Assembly: GCA_021204515.1 (NCBI GenBank)
Contig: JAJPZH010000080.1
Location: 1 to 37,303, forward strand
Length of the DNA: 37,303 bases
Reading direction: 5' to 3'
Source of the DNA: Alistipes sp.
Lineage (GTDB): Bacteria; Bacteroidota; Bacteroidia; Bacteroidales; Rikenellaceae
The notes under the pieces are model-generated. The model made no database searches and was not told where the DNA came from. It was given only the letters and a program-made list of their open reading frames with translations. Positions 16,931 through 25,855 of the stretch are shown in pieces; position 1 is the first letter of the stretch; each line of letters starts with the position of its first letter. The position numbers were made by a program, and so were the translations under genes.

Positions 16931-18046
16931 TCAGCCGAATGATTCGTAAAGCGCCAGCAACTGCCGGGCCGTCTGTTCCCATGAGAAGAGTTTGACCCGT
17001 TCGAGTCCGTAGGCCACCTGTTCGGCGCGAAACGCCGGGTCGGTTTCGAGCCGCAGCAGGGCGTCGGCGATCGCCGTCGGCGAAGTCGGATCGACGAGGA
17101 TCGCTCCCGGTCCGGCCACTTCGGGGATCGCCGAGGTGTTCGACGTCACGACGGGCGTACCGCAGGCCATCGCTTCGAGCTGCGGAATGCCGAAACTCTC
17201 GCGCAGCGACGTGTAGAGGAATGCCGACGCGCCGTTGTAGACGGCCGGGAGGTCGCCGTTGGGAATATACCCCGGCAGGCGGAGCATTCCGCGCAGTTCG
17301 GGCGCGCCGATCTCGCGCAGAATCTCCTCCGCGGCCTGCTCCCTCAGGTCGGCGACCAGCAGCGGCAGCGGGTTTGCCGAACGGCGTACGTACTCGGCGT
17401 AGGCGCGCAGCGTGCCGGGCGTGTTCTTCTTGGGGTCGGTGTTGCCCAGAAAGAAGATGTAGCCGGGGTCGGATAGGTATTTGCCGACGGTCTGCGCCGC
17501 ATCGTCCAGCGGCCGGAACCGTTCGTTGTAGCCGTTGTAGATGGCCGTGATCCGTTCGGGACCGAGACCGAGGGCCGTGCGGATGCGGTCGCATTCGAAT
17601 TGCGAGACGGTGACGATCTTCCGGCACTTGGGCAGGATGCGCGGCACGACCAGCCGGCGGTAGAGGCGTCCCAGCGACTGGTAGGACGATTTGTTGCGCG
17701 AAGCCTGCTTTTCGAGGAAGATGATGTCGTGCAGCGTCAGCACCAGCGGGGTCCGGCCCCATACGGGCGCCGTGTTGCTCGTGCAGTGCAGCAGGTCGGG
17801 TTTGACCCGCGCCACGGCGCGCGGCAGCGCCCACTGCTCCCAGAGCGGATAGGTCGGGCAGCGGAGCGTCTCGATGTGCATGTTGGGCGTCTCTTCCAGA
17901 CAGCGGTCCCCGCCCTCGCCCGTGAAGACGAAGTATTCGTTTTTCGTGTCGATCTTCTGCAGGCAGCGGATGGTTTCGAGCGCCACGAAGTCCATGCCGT
18001 GTTTGTTGGGGCGGAAGATGCGCTGTGCTTCGATTGCTATTTTCAT
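16931..18046 (-). CDS. Glycosyltransferase family 4
   Basis: A 371-residue GT-B enzyme of the mannosyl/rhamnosyl-transferase type. Visible signatures are LHDIIF near 105-110, VTVSQFECDRI near 145-155, AIYNGYNERFRP near 168-179, the linker FFLGNTDPKKNT near 198-209, and the donor-binding E-x7-E formed by Glu283 and Glu291 (ESFGIPQLE) followed by AMACGTPVVTSNTSAIPEV. All these are canonical and intact. It overlaps the preceding GT2 stop by 4 bp and is followed by an 80-bp gap, the largest inside the operon. Confidence 0.9.
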   Translation of the reverse strand: MKIAIEAQRIFRPNKHGMDFVALETIRCLQKIDTKNEYFVFTGEGGDRCLEETPNMHIETLRCPTYPLWEQWALPRAVARVKPDLLHCTSNTAPVWGRTPLVLTLHDIIFLEKQASRNKSSYQSLGRLYRRLVVPRILPKCRKIVTVSQFECDRIRTALGLGPERITAIYNGYNERFRPLDDAAQTVGKYLSDPGYIFFLGNTDPKKNTPGTLRAYAEYVRRSANPLPLLVADLREQAAEEILREIGAPELRGMLRLPGYIPNGDLPAVYNGASAFLYTSLRESFGIPQLEAMACGTPVVTSNTSAIPEVAGPGAILVDPTSPTAIADALLRLETDPAFRAEQVAYGLERVKLFSWEQTARQLLALYESFG

Positions 18047-19245
18047 GGTTCGGTCCGGGTGTTGGCACCGGGAGCGTTGCCGCCGGCTCCGGTGTGTTCG
18101 GTGTGGATGAATTTGTCTTTGGTGCCCCGCAGGCGGAAAAGGTTGGCTGCGGTCAGCAGGAACAGTACGGGCATGCGGCGCAGGGCGCGGCCCAACTGCC
18201 GGTCGGTCTGCTCGTCAGGGAGCGCCAGCGCCAGCGCGAAGAGCAGCAGGAGCAGTACGATCCACCATTTTATCGAGCCGAGGGGATCGAATACGGTCAT
18301 CACGACCGTCCATAACGGCACCAGCCCCATCAGCAGGATGCGCGGCGGCAGGCACCATTGCAGGAGCTTGTCGCAGTAGTCGAGGTTGCCTGCGGCGATT
18401 GCGCCCGGAAGCCGCCGTACGGCCGATCCCAGCGCATAGAACTGCGCGGCGATCCATCTGCGCCGCTGGTTGTAGTAGGCGCCTTCGCCCTGCACCTTTT
18501 CGTCCAGTACGCGCAGGCCGTCGATGTAGTCGATGTAGATGCCCTGCCTGAGCAGCAGCGCTTCGAGTTCCTTGTCTTCGCCCGAAGTGGTGCAGCGGGC
18601 GATGTTGTTGCGGAACCATTCGTATTCGAAGGCCATGCCCGAGCCGATGAGCGCCGAGGAGAGTCCCAGCGCCACGTGCCCGCGGCGGAATATGGCGTTG
18701 TTGATCTCTTCGCTCGCCGCATCCAGTACGGCGGTGTCGGTGTCGCGGTTCTTGGCCGTGCGGTGGGCCTGCACGGCCTGTATGCCGCTGTCGAAGACGT
18801 CGTTGAGACGAACGATAAAGTCTTCGCCGGCCAGATTGTCGGCGTCGAGGATCGTGACGGCTTCGGCGGCGCCGGGGCCCAGTTGTTCGACCGCGAAATT
18901 CAGGGCCTTGGCCTTGGAGCTGTTTTCGAAGGAGACCTCCAGCACGCGGATCGGCAGCGTGCGCAGTTCGGCGAGCGTTTCGGGTTTCAGCCGGTCGGCG
19001 ATCACGACCACCTCGTGCAGCTGCGCGGGATACTCCTGCCGCAGGGCCGCCTGCGCCGTGCGGACGATCACCGCGTCGCTTTCGTAGGCGGGAATCAGCG
19101 TCACGAATTTCCGCTGACGCCGGGCCTGCGGGTAGTCGTCCATGTTTTTGCGCGTCGAGAAGAGCGCGAAGACGAAAAGGTAGAGTACCGGAAGTCCCAG
19201 TGCGAAGATGAAAATCCAGTCGGCTATGTTCAGAAGAGTCGTCAT
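18043..19245 (-). CDS. Membrane glycosyltransferase family 2, processive type
   Basis: From the ATG at 19245 the protein is 400 residues; the longer open frame upstream is a wrong-frame reading of the previous gene. An N-terminal helix (about 8-30) precedes the GT-A domain with IPAYES near 51-56, LDADN at 133-137 as the metal motif, GEDKELE at 222-228 holding the catalytic acid, and QRRRW at 260-264, the QxxRW acceptor motif of processive GT2 enzymes. Two to three C-terminal helices lie near 300-380. It overlaps both neighbours by 4 bp (ATGA). It may form a repeating backbone linkage, but a non-processive role in repeat-unit assembly is equally possible. Confidence 0.87.
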   Translation of the reverse strand: MTTLLNIADWIFIFALGLPVLYLFVFALFSTRKNMDDYPQARRQRKFVTLIPAYESDAVIVRTAQAALRQEYPAQLHEVVVIADRLKPETLAELRTLPIRVLEVSFENSSKAKALNFAVEQLGPGAAEAVTILDADNLAGEDFIVRLNDVFDSGIQAVQAHRTAKNRDTDTAVLDAASEEINNAIFRRGHVALGLSSALIGSGMAFEYEWFRNNIARCTTSGEDKELEALLLRQGIYIDYIDGLRVLDEKVQGEGAYYNQRRRWIAAQFYALGSAVRRLPGAIAAGNLDYCDKLLQWCLPPRILLMGLVPLWTVVMTVFDPLGSIKWWIVLLLLLFALALALPDEQTDRQLGRALRRMPVLFLLTAANLFRLRGTKDKFIHTEHTGAGGNAPGANTRTEP

Positions 19246-20135
19246 GACTGCTTGTTTTTCAGGGTGAAGAAGTCGCCTACGCCCCGGCATACGGCTTTTG
19301 CGAGGTCGCCGCGCCGGTGTGCGAGCGCCGAGACGGCGCTTTTGGGCGCCGCTATGCAGAGCTGGTAGGCGACCGAAAGCAGCCGTGCGCCGCCCCGGAG
19401 GTTGCGCCATGCGAAGAGCAGCCGGTTGCGGGTCAGGCAGTAGCTCCGCAGGGGACTTTGCTGCCCCGTGGTCGCACTCTCCTTGTGGAATACCGTGCAG
19501 CGGGGATCGTATGCGATGCGCCGGCCCTGTTCGCGGATACGCACCGACCAGTCCAGTTCTTCGTAGTAAAGGAAATAGATTTCCGGCATCGGCCCGGCTT
19601 TTTCGAGCGTTTCGCGCCGCACCATCATCGCCGCGCCGTGCGCATAGGGCGTGTCGTGCGGGGTGTCGTATCGCCCGTCGTCGGGTTCCCCGAAGCCGAT
19701 CAGGGCGTTGCGCAGCGTGATGCGCGTCAGGGGCGTGTAACCCGCGAACTGAATGTGCTGCGGCGGTGCGAAGAACCGGATTTTCGGACAGACCGCACCT
19801 ATTGAGCTGTCGCCGTCGAGGGTTTCGCAAAGGCAGTGCAGGGTGTCGTCGGTGACTTCGGTGTCGTTGTTGAGCAGGAGCAGATAATCGCCCGTGGCCG
19901 CCGCGAATCCGAGGTTGTTGCCGCCGGCGAACCCTAAGTTGCGTTCGCTGCGCAGTACCTTGACGTCGGGATAGCGTTCGCGCAGCGGGGCCGCTTCGTC
20001 GCGCGCGGAGCCGTTGTCCACGACGACGATCTCCAGCGGAGTCGTGACATGCCGCCGCAGCGAGTCGATCATCGCGCAGGTGAGGGCGTAGCCGTTGTAA
20101 TTGACCGATATGACGGATATTCGCCTGTTCATCAT
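19242..20135 (-). CDS. Glycosyltransferase family 2, rhamnosyltransferase-like
   Basis: A 297-residue GT-A enzyme starting with ISVISVNYNGY. The nucleotide-binding VDNGS is at 39-43, the N-N-D-T metal motif at 89-92 (LLLLNNDTEV), and the EELDWS segment at 192-197 supplies the acid. This subgroup often transfers rhamnose or similar sugars, but the donor is not determined by these motifs. Two Met codons begin the frame; the first (20135) gives the ATGA overlap with the polymerase stop and is preferred. No membrane helix. Confidence 0.86.
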   Translation of the reverse strand: MMNRRISVISVNYNGYALTCAMIDSLRRHVTTPLEIVVVDNGSARDEAAPLRERYPDVKVLRSERNLGFAGGNNLGFAAATGDYLLLLNNDTEVTDDTLHCLCETLDGDSSIGAVCPKIRFFAPPQHIQFAGYTPLTRITLRNALIGFGEPDDGRYDTPHDTPYAHGAAMMVRRETLEKAGPMPEIYFLYYEELDWSVRIREQGRRIAYDPRCTVFHKESATTGQQSPLRSYCLTRNRLLFAWRNLRGGARLLSVAYQLCIAAPKSAVSALAHRRGDLAKAVCRGVGDFFTLKNKQS

Positions 20136-21637
20136 TCGTAATTTTCCCGGAGCGGAGGGCGCTGTGCCGCCGTCGCCTTGTTCAGAATCTCCCTGCGCGA
20201 CAGTTCACGGTCGAAGCGCGGCGCGAGGAAGATGAAGCCCATGCTCATATAGAGAATGGCGCCCGTGGGTATCTGGCCCAGAATCTCGTTGGCGTAGGCC
20301 ATGACGACGATGCCGGAGATTCCGGCCGTGAGCGCTGCCGTGAATCCCCTCAGCTGCGTGTTCCGCAGTTTGAAGACCACCAGATAGGCGCCCCGCGCCA
20401 GTATGTAGAGCAGGATGCCGATGTGCAGCAGGATGCCTACGATACCCGTTTCGACCCAGATCATCACGAACCACGAATCGGTCGGAATCTGCGACAGCGC
20501 CGCGGTCGGGGCGAAAGTCTTGGCCTTGCCGCCGCCGTGTCCCAAACCTGCGCCGAAGGGCTTGTCGGCCATTATTTCGCGCAGCTTGGCCTGATTCTCA
20601 AGACGGACCTTGAACGACGGGTCTTCCGAGTTGAAGGCGCTTCGCGCACGCCGGACCAAGGCGTTGCTCTGTCCGATCGAAGTGAATTTCAGAAAGACGA
20701 ACGCCGCGATGACGAGCAGGACGCCCAGCACGATGACTTTGATGTTGCGCGACATCAGGATGAAAGCCGTGTAGCCGACGAACGGTACGGCCAGCGCACT
20801 GCGCGTACCCGAAATCAGCATGCCGTAGCATGCCGCGGCGGCGACCAGCAGCAGGTATATCTTCATCCACGGATTGCGGTAATAGAGCGCCGAGATCGAA
20901 AAGACGACCATCGAAAGGCCCATCGAGCCGCCGAAGTTGGCGGCGTCGCTGAAGAACGAGAAATACCGGACTCCGCTGTGGATGATGTGCGTCGAACGCC
21001 CGCCGAGAACGAATAGCCAGTAGTTTTCGGCGGCGTTGAAGCCGAAGAACTTCTGGATGCAGGCTTTGCCCACGGCGATCAGCGTCAGGGCGGACCAGAT
21101 GACGAGCATGTATTTCAGGTACTTGTATTCGTTCATCGTGAGCTGGGTGAGCACCACGATAAAGAAGAAGTAGAACGCTACGGACCTCACGGACGAAAAC
21201 CATCCCGAAACCGAGACCGATTCGGGATTCACCACTTCGAGCACGCAGTACGCCACCCAGATCGCCGCGACGACGGTCAGTCCCGAACTGGCGCGCTTCC
21301 ATTCGATGCGGTGCATCATGGCCTGCAGGCTTATTATCAGGATGTTGTAGAATATCAGCGCGTCGAGGATCATGCCGAACGGCAGGTCGTGGGCGTAGCG
21401 GGTCAGCCCCATGATGAAATAATTGACCGCGAACAGCCCGAGCATCGCCAGCGCCGGATTGCGCAGCGTGACCCACAGGATGCACAATGCGGCGGGAATG
21501 GCGGCGATGACGGTTCCGGCGATCAGTCCGTATTTCAGGAAGGCCATGGCGACCACGGCCACGCCGCCGACGAGCATGCCCCCGAGGATGAACCGGGGGA
21601 TGCTGACGGGTGTGGTTATGCTGCCGTAGCGTTCCAT
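20132..21637 (-). CDS. Wzy/WaaL-type O-antigen polymerase or ligase
   Basis: A 501-residue integral membrane protein with about eleven helices and a large periplasmic loop roughly between residues 310 and 385. The LISGTRSALAV segment (about 270-280) is the O-antigen ligase (PF04932) signature, and the loop carries SFKVRLENQAKLREIMADKPFGAGLG with a following Gly-rich GHGGG. In a locus with flippase and co-polymerase the simplest role is polymerisation of the repeat units in the periplasm. It begins 25 bp after the co-polymerase stop. Confidence 0.86.
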   Translation of the reverse strand: MERYGSITTPVSIPRFILGGMLVGGVAVVAMAFLKYGLIAGTVIAAIPAALCILWVTLRNPALAMLGLFAVNYFIMGLTRYAHDLPFGMILDALIFYNILIISLQAMMHRIEWKRASSGLTVVAAIWVAYCVLEVVNPESVSVSGWFSSVRSVAFYFFFIVVLTQLTMNEYKYLKYMLVIWSALTLIAVGKACIQKFFGFNAAENYWLFVLGGRSTHIIHSGVRYFSFFSDAANFGGSMGLSMVVFSISALYYRNPWMKIYLLLVAAAACYGMLISGTRSALAVPFVGYTAFILMSRNIKVIVLGVLLVIAAFVFLKFTSIGQSNALVRRARSAFNSEDPSFKVRLENQAKLREIMADKPFGAGLGHGGGKAKTFAPTAALSQIPTDSWFVMIWVETGIVGILLHIGILLYILARGAYLVVFKLRNTQLRGFTAALTAGISGIVVMAYANEILGQIPTGAILYMSMGFIFLAPRFDRELSRREILNKATAAQRPPLRENYE

Positions 21638-21662
21638 ACTGTACTTTTTTCGATGCGGGTTG

Positions 21663-23870
21663 TTATTTGACGGCCGTGAATCCGAACTGGCTGATCTGGT
21701 ATCCCAGTCTGCGCATGCGGGTATAAGGCGGCATCAGGCCCGTGAAGGACTGCACCACGTCGCGTCGCGCGCAGTTCAGACAGAGGGTCACGGGCGTCCG
21801 GCCCGCGAGTTTCTCGGTCTTCTCGAAGAGCAGCTGGTCCGTATCCTTCCACGTGCGGTTGGCCGGTGCGATGACGATGTTGAGCGCGGCGTTCCGCAGC
21901 AGCTCCTTGGGCACCGACTTGTTGGAGAAGGGCGGGTATTCCACCAGCACGACGTCGGCCTCGCAGAGCGGAAGGTCGCCCGGCTTGTCCTGTACGAAAT
22001 CTTCGAGTTTTTCGGCGAGCAGGTAGGATTTCTGCTCGACGTCGAAGTCCTTGTTCCACGAAATCACGCGGACTTGCATGTCGGCTTCGCGCAGATAGGC
22101 GGCCAGCTGTTCGCAAATCAGGCTCTTGCCGTCGCCGGTTTCGGTGCTCAGTATGTTGAGTATGTTGGGCTTGCGCGACGGTTCGAAATAGTTGACCGCC
22201 GCGTTGCCGATATAGCGCGCCGCGATTTCGCGGTACTGCTTGGCGTAGCGCCGCTGCCCGAAACGCCCCTTTCCGGGGAAGGCTCCGATGACCCTGCCGC
22301 CGGTGATGCGCTCGGCGCGGACCTTGTCGCGCAGCGTGCGGTCGAGCAGTTCCAGCAGGATGAAGAATCCCAGCACGAAGAGGAACGTGGCGAGGAACGC
22401 CGCGGCCACGACCAGACGGCGCTTGTTCGGCTCGGCGTTGATCGGGAGCACCGGCGGGTTGATGATCTTGAGCGTCGCCGAGGTCATCTGCAGGTTTTTC
22501 TGACGCAGACGTGCCGTGTTGAGGGCCGTGAGGATCGAGAGGTAGGACTGCTCCGAGAAGTTGATTTCGCGGCCTTTGCGCTTGAGCGTCGAACCCACGG
22601 GCGAGAAGTGGGTGTATTTGTCGTCCAGCTCGGTCTTGCGCAGTTTCATGACCGCCAGTTCGGCCCGCGACTTCTCGGCGAGCAGTACGGCGGCGAGCCA
22701 CTCCGCCACGATCGAGTTGGTCGAAATGCCCTCTTTGGTGTACTGCTGGCTGGCGATGTTGGTCGTAATCTCCTGCAGGTTGCGGGTCTCCTCGGCCAGT
22801 TTTTTGCGCAGGTCGCCCGTATTGCTGCGGCTGGCGGGGATGCTCGGACGGTCGGAGAGCGTCTCGCCGCTCTCGGTGGGCGTCGGCTGGAAAGCCTCGG
22901 CCGCCGAAAGACGCGAATAGAGACTGCCGATCGTATGGAGTTTCTCGATGAACTGCGCGTTGTTGTGGAAGGTCTGCAACCCTTCGAGTTGCTCTTCGAT
23001 CGACTTGCGCAGTTTCTCGGCGCTCTCGAAGTTGAGCAGGATCTCTTCGTAGCGCAGTTCGTAGTCGCGCGACAGGGCGGCGATATGTTTGGTCTGTTCG
23101 TCGTAGTTGATCACCTTGTGCTCGACGTTGTAGTCGCGCAGCGAATCTTCCAGCTCGCGCAGGTTCTTGCCCACGCGGGCCAGTTCGGACTCGAAGTAGG
23201 CGATCACGTTGTTTGTTTCGCCGAACCGCAGGTCCCGGTACTGCTTGACGAATTCGTCGTTGAGGATCACCAGCGTATTGTAGACGATGTACGGATCGTC
23301 GTTCTCGTAGCTGATTTCGAGCATGTCGCTGCTGGTGACGCGCTTGACCTTGATCTGGCTCAGCGCCTGATAGCTGTAGTAGGGCGGGTTCCAGTGGAAC
23401 ATGCCGTATACGTGGTTGTCGTGGTCGGCCTCTTCGAATCTGCGCAGGTTTTCGAGCGTCTTCTCCTCGGAGGTATGGTCCACGAGGTCCATGACCTCCT
23501 TCGGGGTCCGGTTCAGCAGGTACCGGGACGTGCGGGCCGTCAGGTACTGGTTGTCCGCGTCCGGATCGAGGTGCGTAAGCCCCTGCGCGTAAAGACGCAT
23601 CGAGACGTTCTTGAGCGTGGTCTGCGACAGAATGATGTTGATCAGGTTGTCCATCGCGTTGTTGATGATGTTCCAATCCTGACGCGTGCCTTCGGTGGTG
23701 GTGATGTCGTAGCCCGAAACGATACCCGTGTAGACGGTCGTCATCGACTTGTAGTTGCGGGGCTGGGTGCCCATTTTGAAGAAGACGGCCAGCGCTACGA
23801 GCGTCGGGGCGAGGATCAGCCACCACTTGATGCGGTAGAGAAACCGGGCGGTATAAGCGATGTAATTCAT
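21663..23870 (-). CDS. Wzc-like chain-length co-polymerase with degenerate BY-kinase domain
   Basis: A 735-residue inner-membrane protein. Helices near residues 16-32 and 485-508 enclose a long periplasmic part with coiled coils (about 225-300 and 350-470), as in Wzz/Wzc proteins. The cytoplasmic C-terminus keeps a Walker A loop (STETGDGKS, 575-583), but where BY-kinases have the acidic Walker A' (hydrophobic-D-x-D) there is VISWNKD at 602-608, and Walker B reads VVLVE at 640-644. The C-terminal tail (RRLGYQISQFGFTAVK) lacks the usual tyrosine cluster. So chain-length control and perhaps ATP binding are likely, while tyrosine autophosphorylation is doubtful. The TolC-like gene lies 3 bp upstream. 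Confidence 0.87.
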   Translation of the reverse strand: MNYIAYTARFLYRIKWWLILAPTLVALAVFFKMGTQPRNYKSMTTVYTGIVSGYDITTTEGTRQDWNIINNAMDNLINIILSQTTLKNVSMRLYAQGLTHLDPDADNQYLTARTSRYLLNRTPKEVMDLVDHTSEEKTLENLRRFEEADHDNHVYGMFHWNPPYYSYQALSQIKVKRVTSSDMLEISYENDDPYIVYNTLVILNDEFVKQYRDLRFGETNNVIAYFESELARVGKNLRELEDSLRDYNVEHKVINYDEQTKHIAALSRDYELRYEEILLNFESAEKLRKSIEEQLEGLQTFHNNAQFIEKLHTIGSLYSRLSAAEAFQPTPTESGETLSDRPSIPASRSNTGDLRKKLAEETRNLQEITTNIASQQYTKEGISTNSIVAEWLAAVLLAEKSRAELAVMKLRKTELDDKYTHFSPVGSTLKRKGREINFSEQSYLSILTALNTARLRQKNLQMTSATLKIINPPVLPINAEPNKRRLVVAAAFLATFLFVLGFFILLELLDRTLRDKVRAERITGGRVIGAFPGKGRFGQRRYAKQYREIAARYIGNAAVNYFEPSRKPNILNILSTETGDGKSLICEQLAAYLREADMQVRVISWNKDFDVEQKSYLLAEKLEDFVQDKPGDLPLCEADVVLVEYPPFSNKSVPKELLRNAALNIVIAPANRTWKDTDQLLFEKTEKLAGRTPVTLCLNCARRDVVQSFTGLMPPYTRMRRLGYQISQFGFTAVK

Positions 23871-23873
23871 GGA

Positions 23874-24677
23874 CTATTCGGTTTTGGGGGCTTCGGCGTC
23901 GGTTGCGGGGGCCGGTTTGCTGATGATGGGGGTTCGGGTGAGCACTTCGAGCGTCAGCAGGGCGTTGTTCAGGCTGCTGCGAACCTGTTCGTATTCGCGG
24001 ATGGAGACGTTCTCGATGTTCTTCTGGCGGCTCAGCGTCTGGGCGTCGAGTTTGCCGTTGATGAAGTCGGCTTCGCTCATGCGGTACTGCGCCTGCGCCG
24101 TCACCATGGCTTCGGCGGCGCTCCGCAGGACCGAAAGCTGCTGGACGGCCAGCGTGTATTGCTGGATGATCTTGATACGCTGCTCTTCGAGCCAGCGTTC
24201 CGTGTCCAGCTCGACCTGTTCGATGCGCCGTTTCTGCTGTTTGATCCTGTTGCGGCGGTTGAATATCTCGTCGATCGGCAGCGAGAACGACGCTCCGACG
24301 TTCCACCAGCTCTGCTCGCGGCCCGTGGTGGTCGTGGTCCAGATCTGGTTGCTGTTGTCTTGGTAGTTCTGGTTGTAGATGTCCGACGAACCGTAGTTGT
24401 AGTTGGCGTTGAGCTTGAAGTAGTGCTGCCAGTTGCGGCGCACGTTCTTCAGTTCGCGCTCCTGTATCTCGACGGCTTTGTCGTAATACTCCACCTGCGG
24501 GGTATTGCGCGCGTTTTCGAGCAGCAGGTGCAGCGGCGGGAGCTGCAGACCGATGTAGTCGTCGGGCGAAAGCCGTTGCAGGTCGCTGTATTCGAATTCG
24601 AAATCGGGGGAGTTGCTCTGTGCCGTCGCCGCGGCGGCAGCCAGCAGCAGCCATAGTGTGAAGACCGCTCTTTTCAT
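23874..24677 (-). CDS. Short TolC-like outer-membrane protein
   Basis: From the ATG at 24677 this is 267 residues; the frame continues to 24866 only inside the upstream gene. A Sec signal peptide (MKRAVFTLWLLLAAAAATAQ) is followed by one helix pair and strand set: LLLENARNTPQVEYYDKAVEIQ, then LNANYNYG and a tyrosine/asparagine-rich loop, then WWNVGASFSLPIDE, then two long helices to the end. That corresponds to about one structural repeat of TolC, which normally has two in 420-490 residues. Lying between the sugar transferase and the co-polymerase, it may replace Wza as the outer-membrane exit, which is inference. Confidence 0.75.
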   Translation of the reverse strand: MKRAVFTLWLLLAAAAATAQSNSPDFEFEYSDLQRLSPDDYIGLQLPPLHLLLENARNTPQVEYYDKAVEIQERELKNVRRNWQHYFKLNANYNYGSSDIYNQNYQDNSNQIWTTTTTGREQSWWNVGASFSLPIDEIFNRRNRIKQQKRRIEQVELDTERWLEEQRIKIIQQYTLAVQQLSVLRSAAEAMVTAQAQYRMSEADFINGKLDAQTLSRQKNIENVSIREYEQVRSSLNNALLTLEVLTRTPIISKPAPATDAEAPKTE

Positions 24678-24688
24678 AGTAGCTGTTT

Positions 24689-25855
24689 TTATACGTTTTC
24701 TTTCTGTATGAACGCCGTGAATGTGCGCAGGATTATTTTCAGGTCGAACCACGGCGACATTTTGCGGGCGTATTCGATGTCGAGCTGCTTGCGCTGCTCG
24801 GGAGACAGTTTGCCCGCCTGTCCGCGTTTCTCGACCTGCCACAGGCCCGTGAGGCCCGAAGGACACATGAAACGTTCGATATATTCGTCGCTTGTCAGGC
24901 GTTCCGCTTCGTAGAGCGGCAGCGGGCGGTTGCCCACGACCGACATGTCGCCCCGCAGGATGTTGAAGAGCTGCGGCAGCTCGTCGATGCTGTATTTGCG
25001 CAGGAAGCGCCCCAGCCGTGTGATGCGGGGATCGTTCTCGATCTTCACGAAGGCGTTTTCCTGCTCGGTTTCCACGTGCTGGTGGTGAACCTCCTCGGCA
25101 ATCACGAAATCATCCGCATAAAGCATTCCGGTTCCGGTGTCTTCCAGCAGTTTGCGCATCTCTTCCTCGTCGAGGACCATTTTCCCCGAATCGGCCTCCT
25201 GCGGCCGGGCGGCGTACTGGTTCAGTTCGCCCAGCTCTTTGAGCCGCCGGTCGGCGTCGGTGCGCATCGAGCGGAATTTCAGGAAGTCGAAAATCCGGTA
25301 GTTGCTGCCCACGCGCTTCGATTTGTAGACGACCGGTCCCCGGCTGTCGAGTTTGATGGCCGCCGCCACGACGATCAGCAGCGGCGAGAGCAGGAGAATC
25401 GCCGAGAACGAGGCCGCGATGTCGAACGCCCGTTTCCAGAGCGGCATGCGGAAAATCTGCACTTCGGGGCTGTTCTGCGCCGCGGGTTTGTGCGTAAAGG
25501 CGTAGTCGCCCATGAATTGCAGCGTGCGCAGGAAATCCTTTTGCTGTATGTCTCCCGAAACGGCGCTGTTTACGCCCGCCCGCAAATACTCGCGGCGTTC
25601 CGTGTCGGTCAGTTCCCCTGAAGTGATGAGCACGATGCCCCCGCCCGGCCACGAATTGAGGAGCCGGATGTCGGAAAGGTCGGCGGCCGGGTCGTGCTGT
25701 TCGTAGAGGATGAAAGCGTGTTCCGTCCTGAGCGACGTCAGCGTGCGCATCGCCGAGCCGATGTCCCCCGCGACGTACATCCTGCCTTCGACCATTTCCG
25801 AGAAGCGGGCCGTGCGGTTGCCTTTGCCTTTGATGTAGATGACGGGGTATTTCAA
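24689..25855 (-). CDS. Initiating polyprenyl-phosphate sugar transferase with N-terminal receiver-like domain
   Basis: A 388-residue membrane enzyme that transfers a sugar-1-phosphate to undecaprenyl phosphate, the first step of the polysaccharide. Residues 1-120 form a receiver-like alternating beta/alpha unit ([38 protein letters not shown]) lacking the acidic pair, phospho-acceptor Asp and conserved Lys. A helix at about 143-167 leads to the bacterial sugar transferase domain with [34 protein letters not shown] (catalytic Asp291-Glu292) and [12 protein letters not shown]. About 70 acidic residues are inserted between FRSM and DPRIT. The frame has to begin with TTG at 25855, overlapping the receiver stop as TTGA; an ATG at codon 21 would delete the first strand. 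Confidence 0.87.
   Translation of the reverse strand: MKYPVIYIKGKGNRTARFSEMVEGRMYVAGDIGSAMRTLTSLRTEHAFILYEQHDPAADLSDIRLLNSWPGGGIVLITSGELTDTERREYLRAGVNSAVSGDIQQKDFLRTLQFMGDYAFTHKPAAQNSPEVQIFRMPLWKRAFDIAASFSAILLLSPLLIVVAAAIKLDSRGPVVYKSKRVGSNYRIFDFLKFRSMRTDADRRLKELGELNQYAARPQEADSGKMVLDEEEMRKLLEDTGTGMLYADDFVIAEEVHHQHVETEQENAFVKIENDPRITRLGRFLRKYSIDELPQLFNILRGDMSVVGNRPLPLYEAERLTSDEYIERFMCPSGLTGLWQVEKRGQAGKLSPEQRKQLDIEYARKMSPWFDLKIILRTFTAFIQKENV

Noticed and set aside
21660-24656. Plus-strand open frame of 998 codons opposite the co-polymerase and TolC-like genes
   Set aside because: It is the mirror of two recognised genes, has no family motifs, and reflects GC-rich codon use. Similar long mirror frames lie opposite the efflux pump (29755-33480) and elsewhere.
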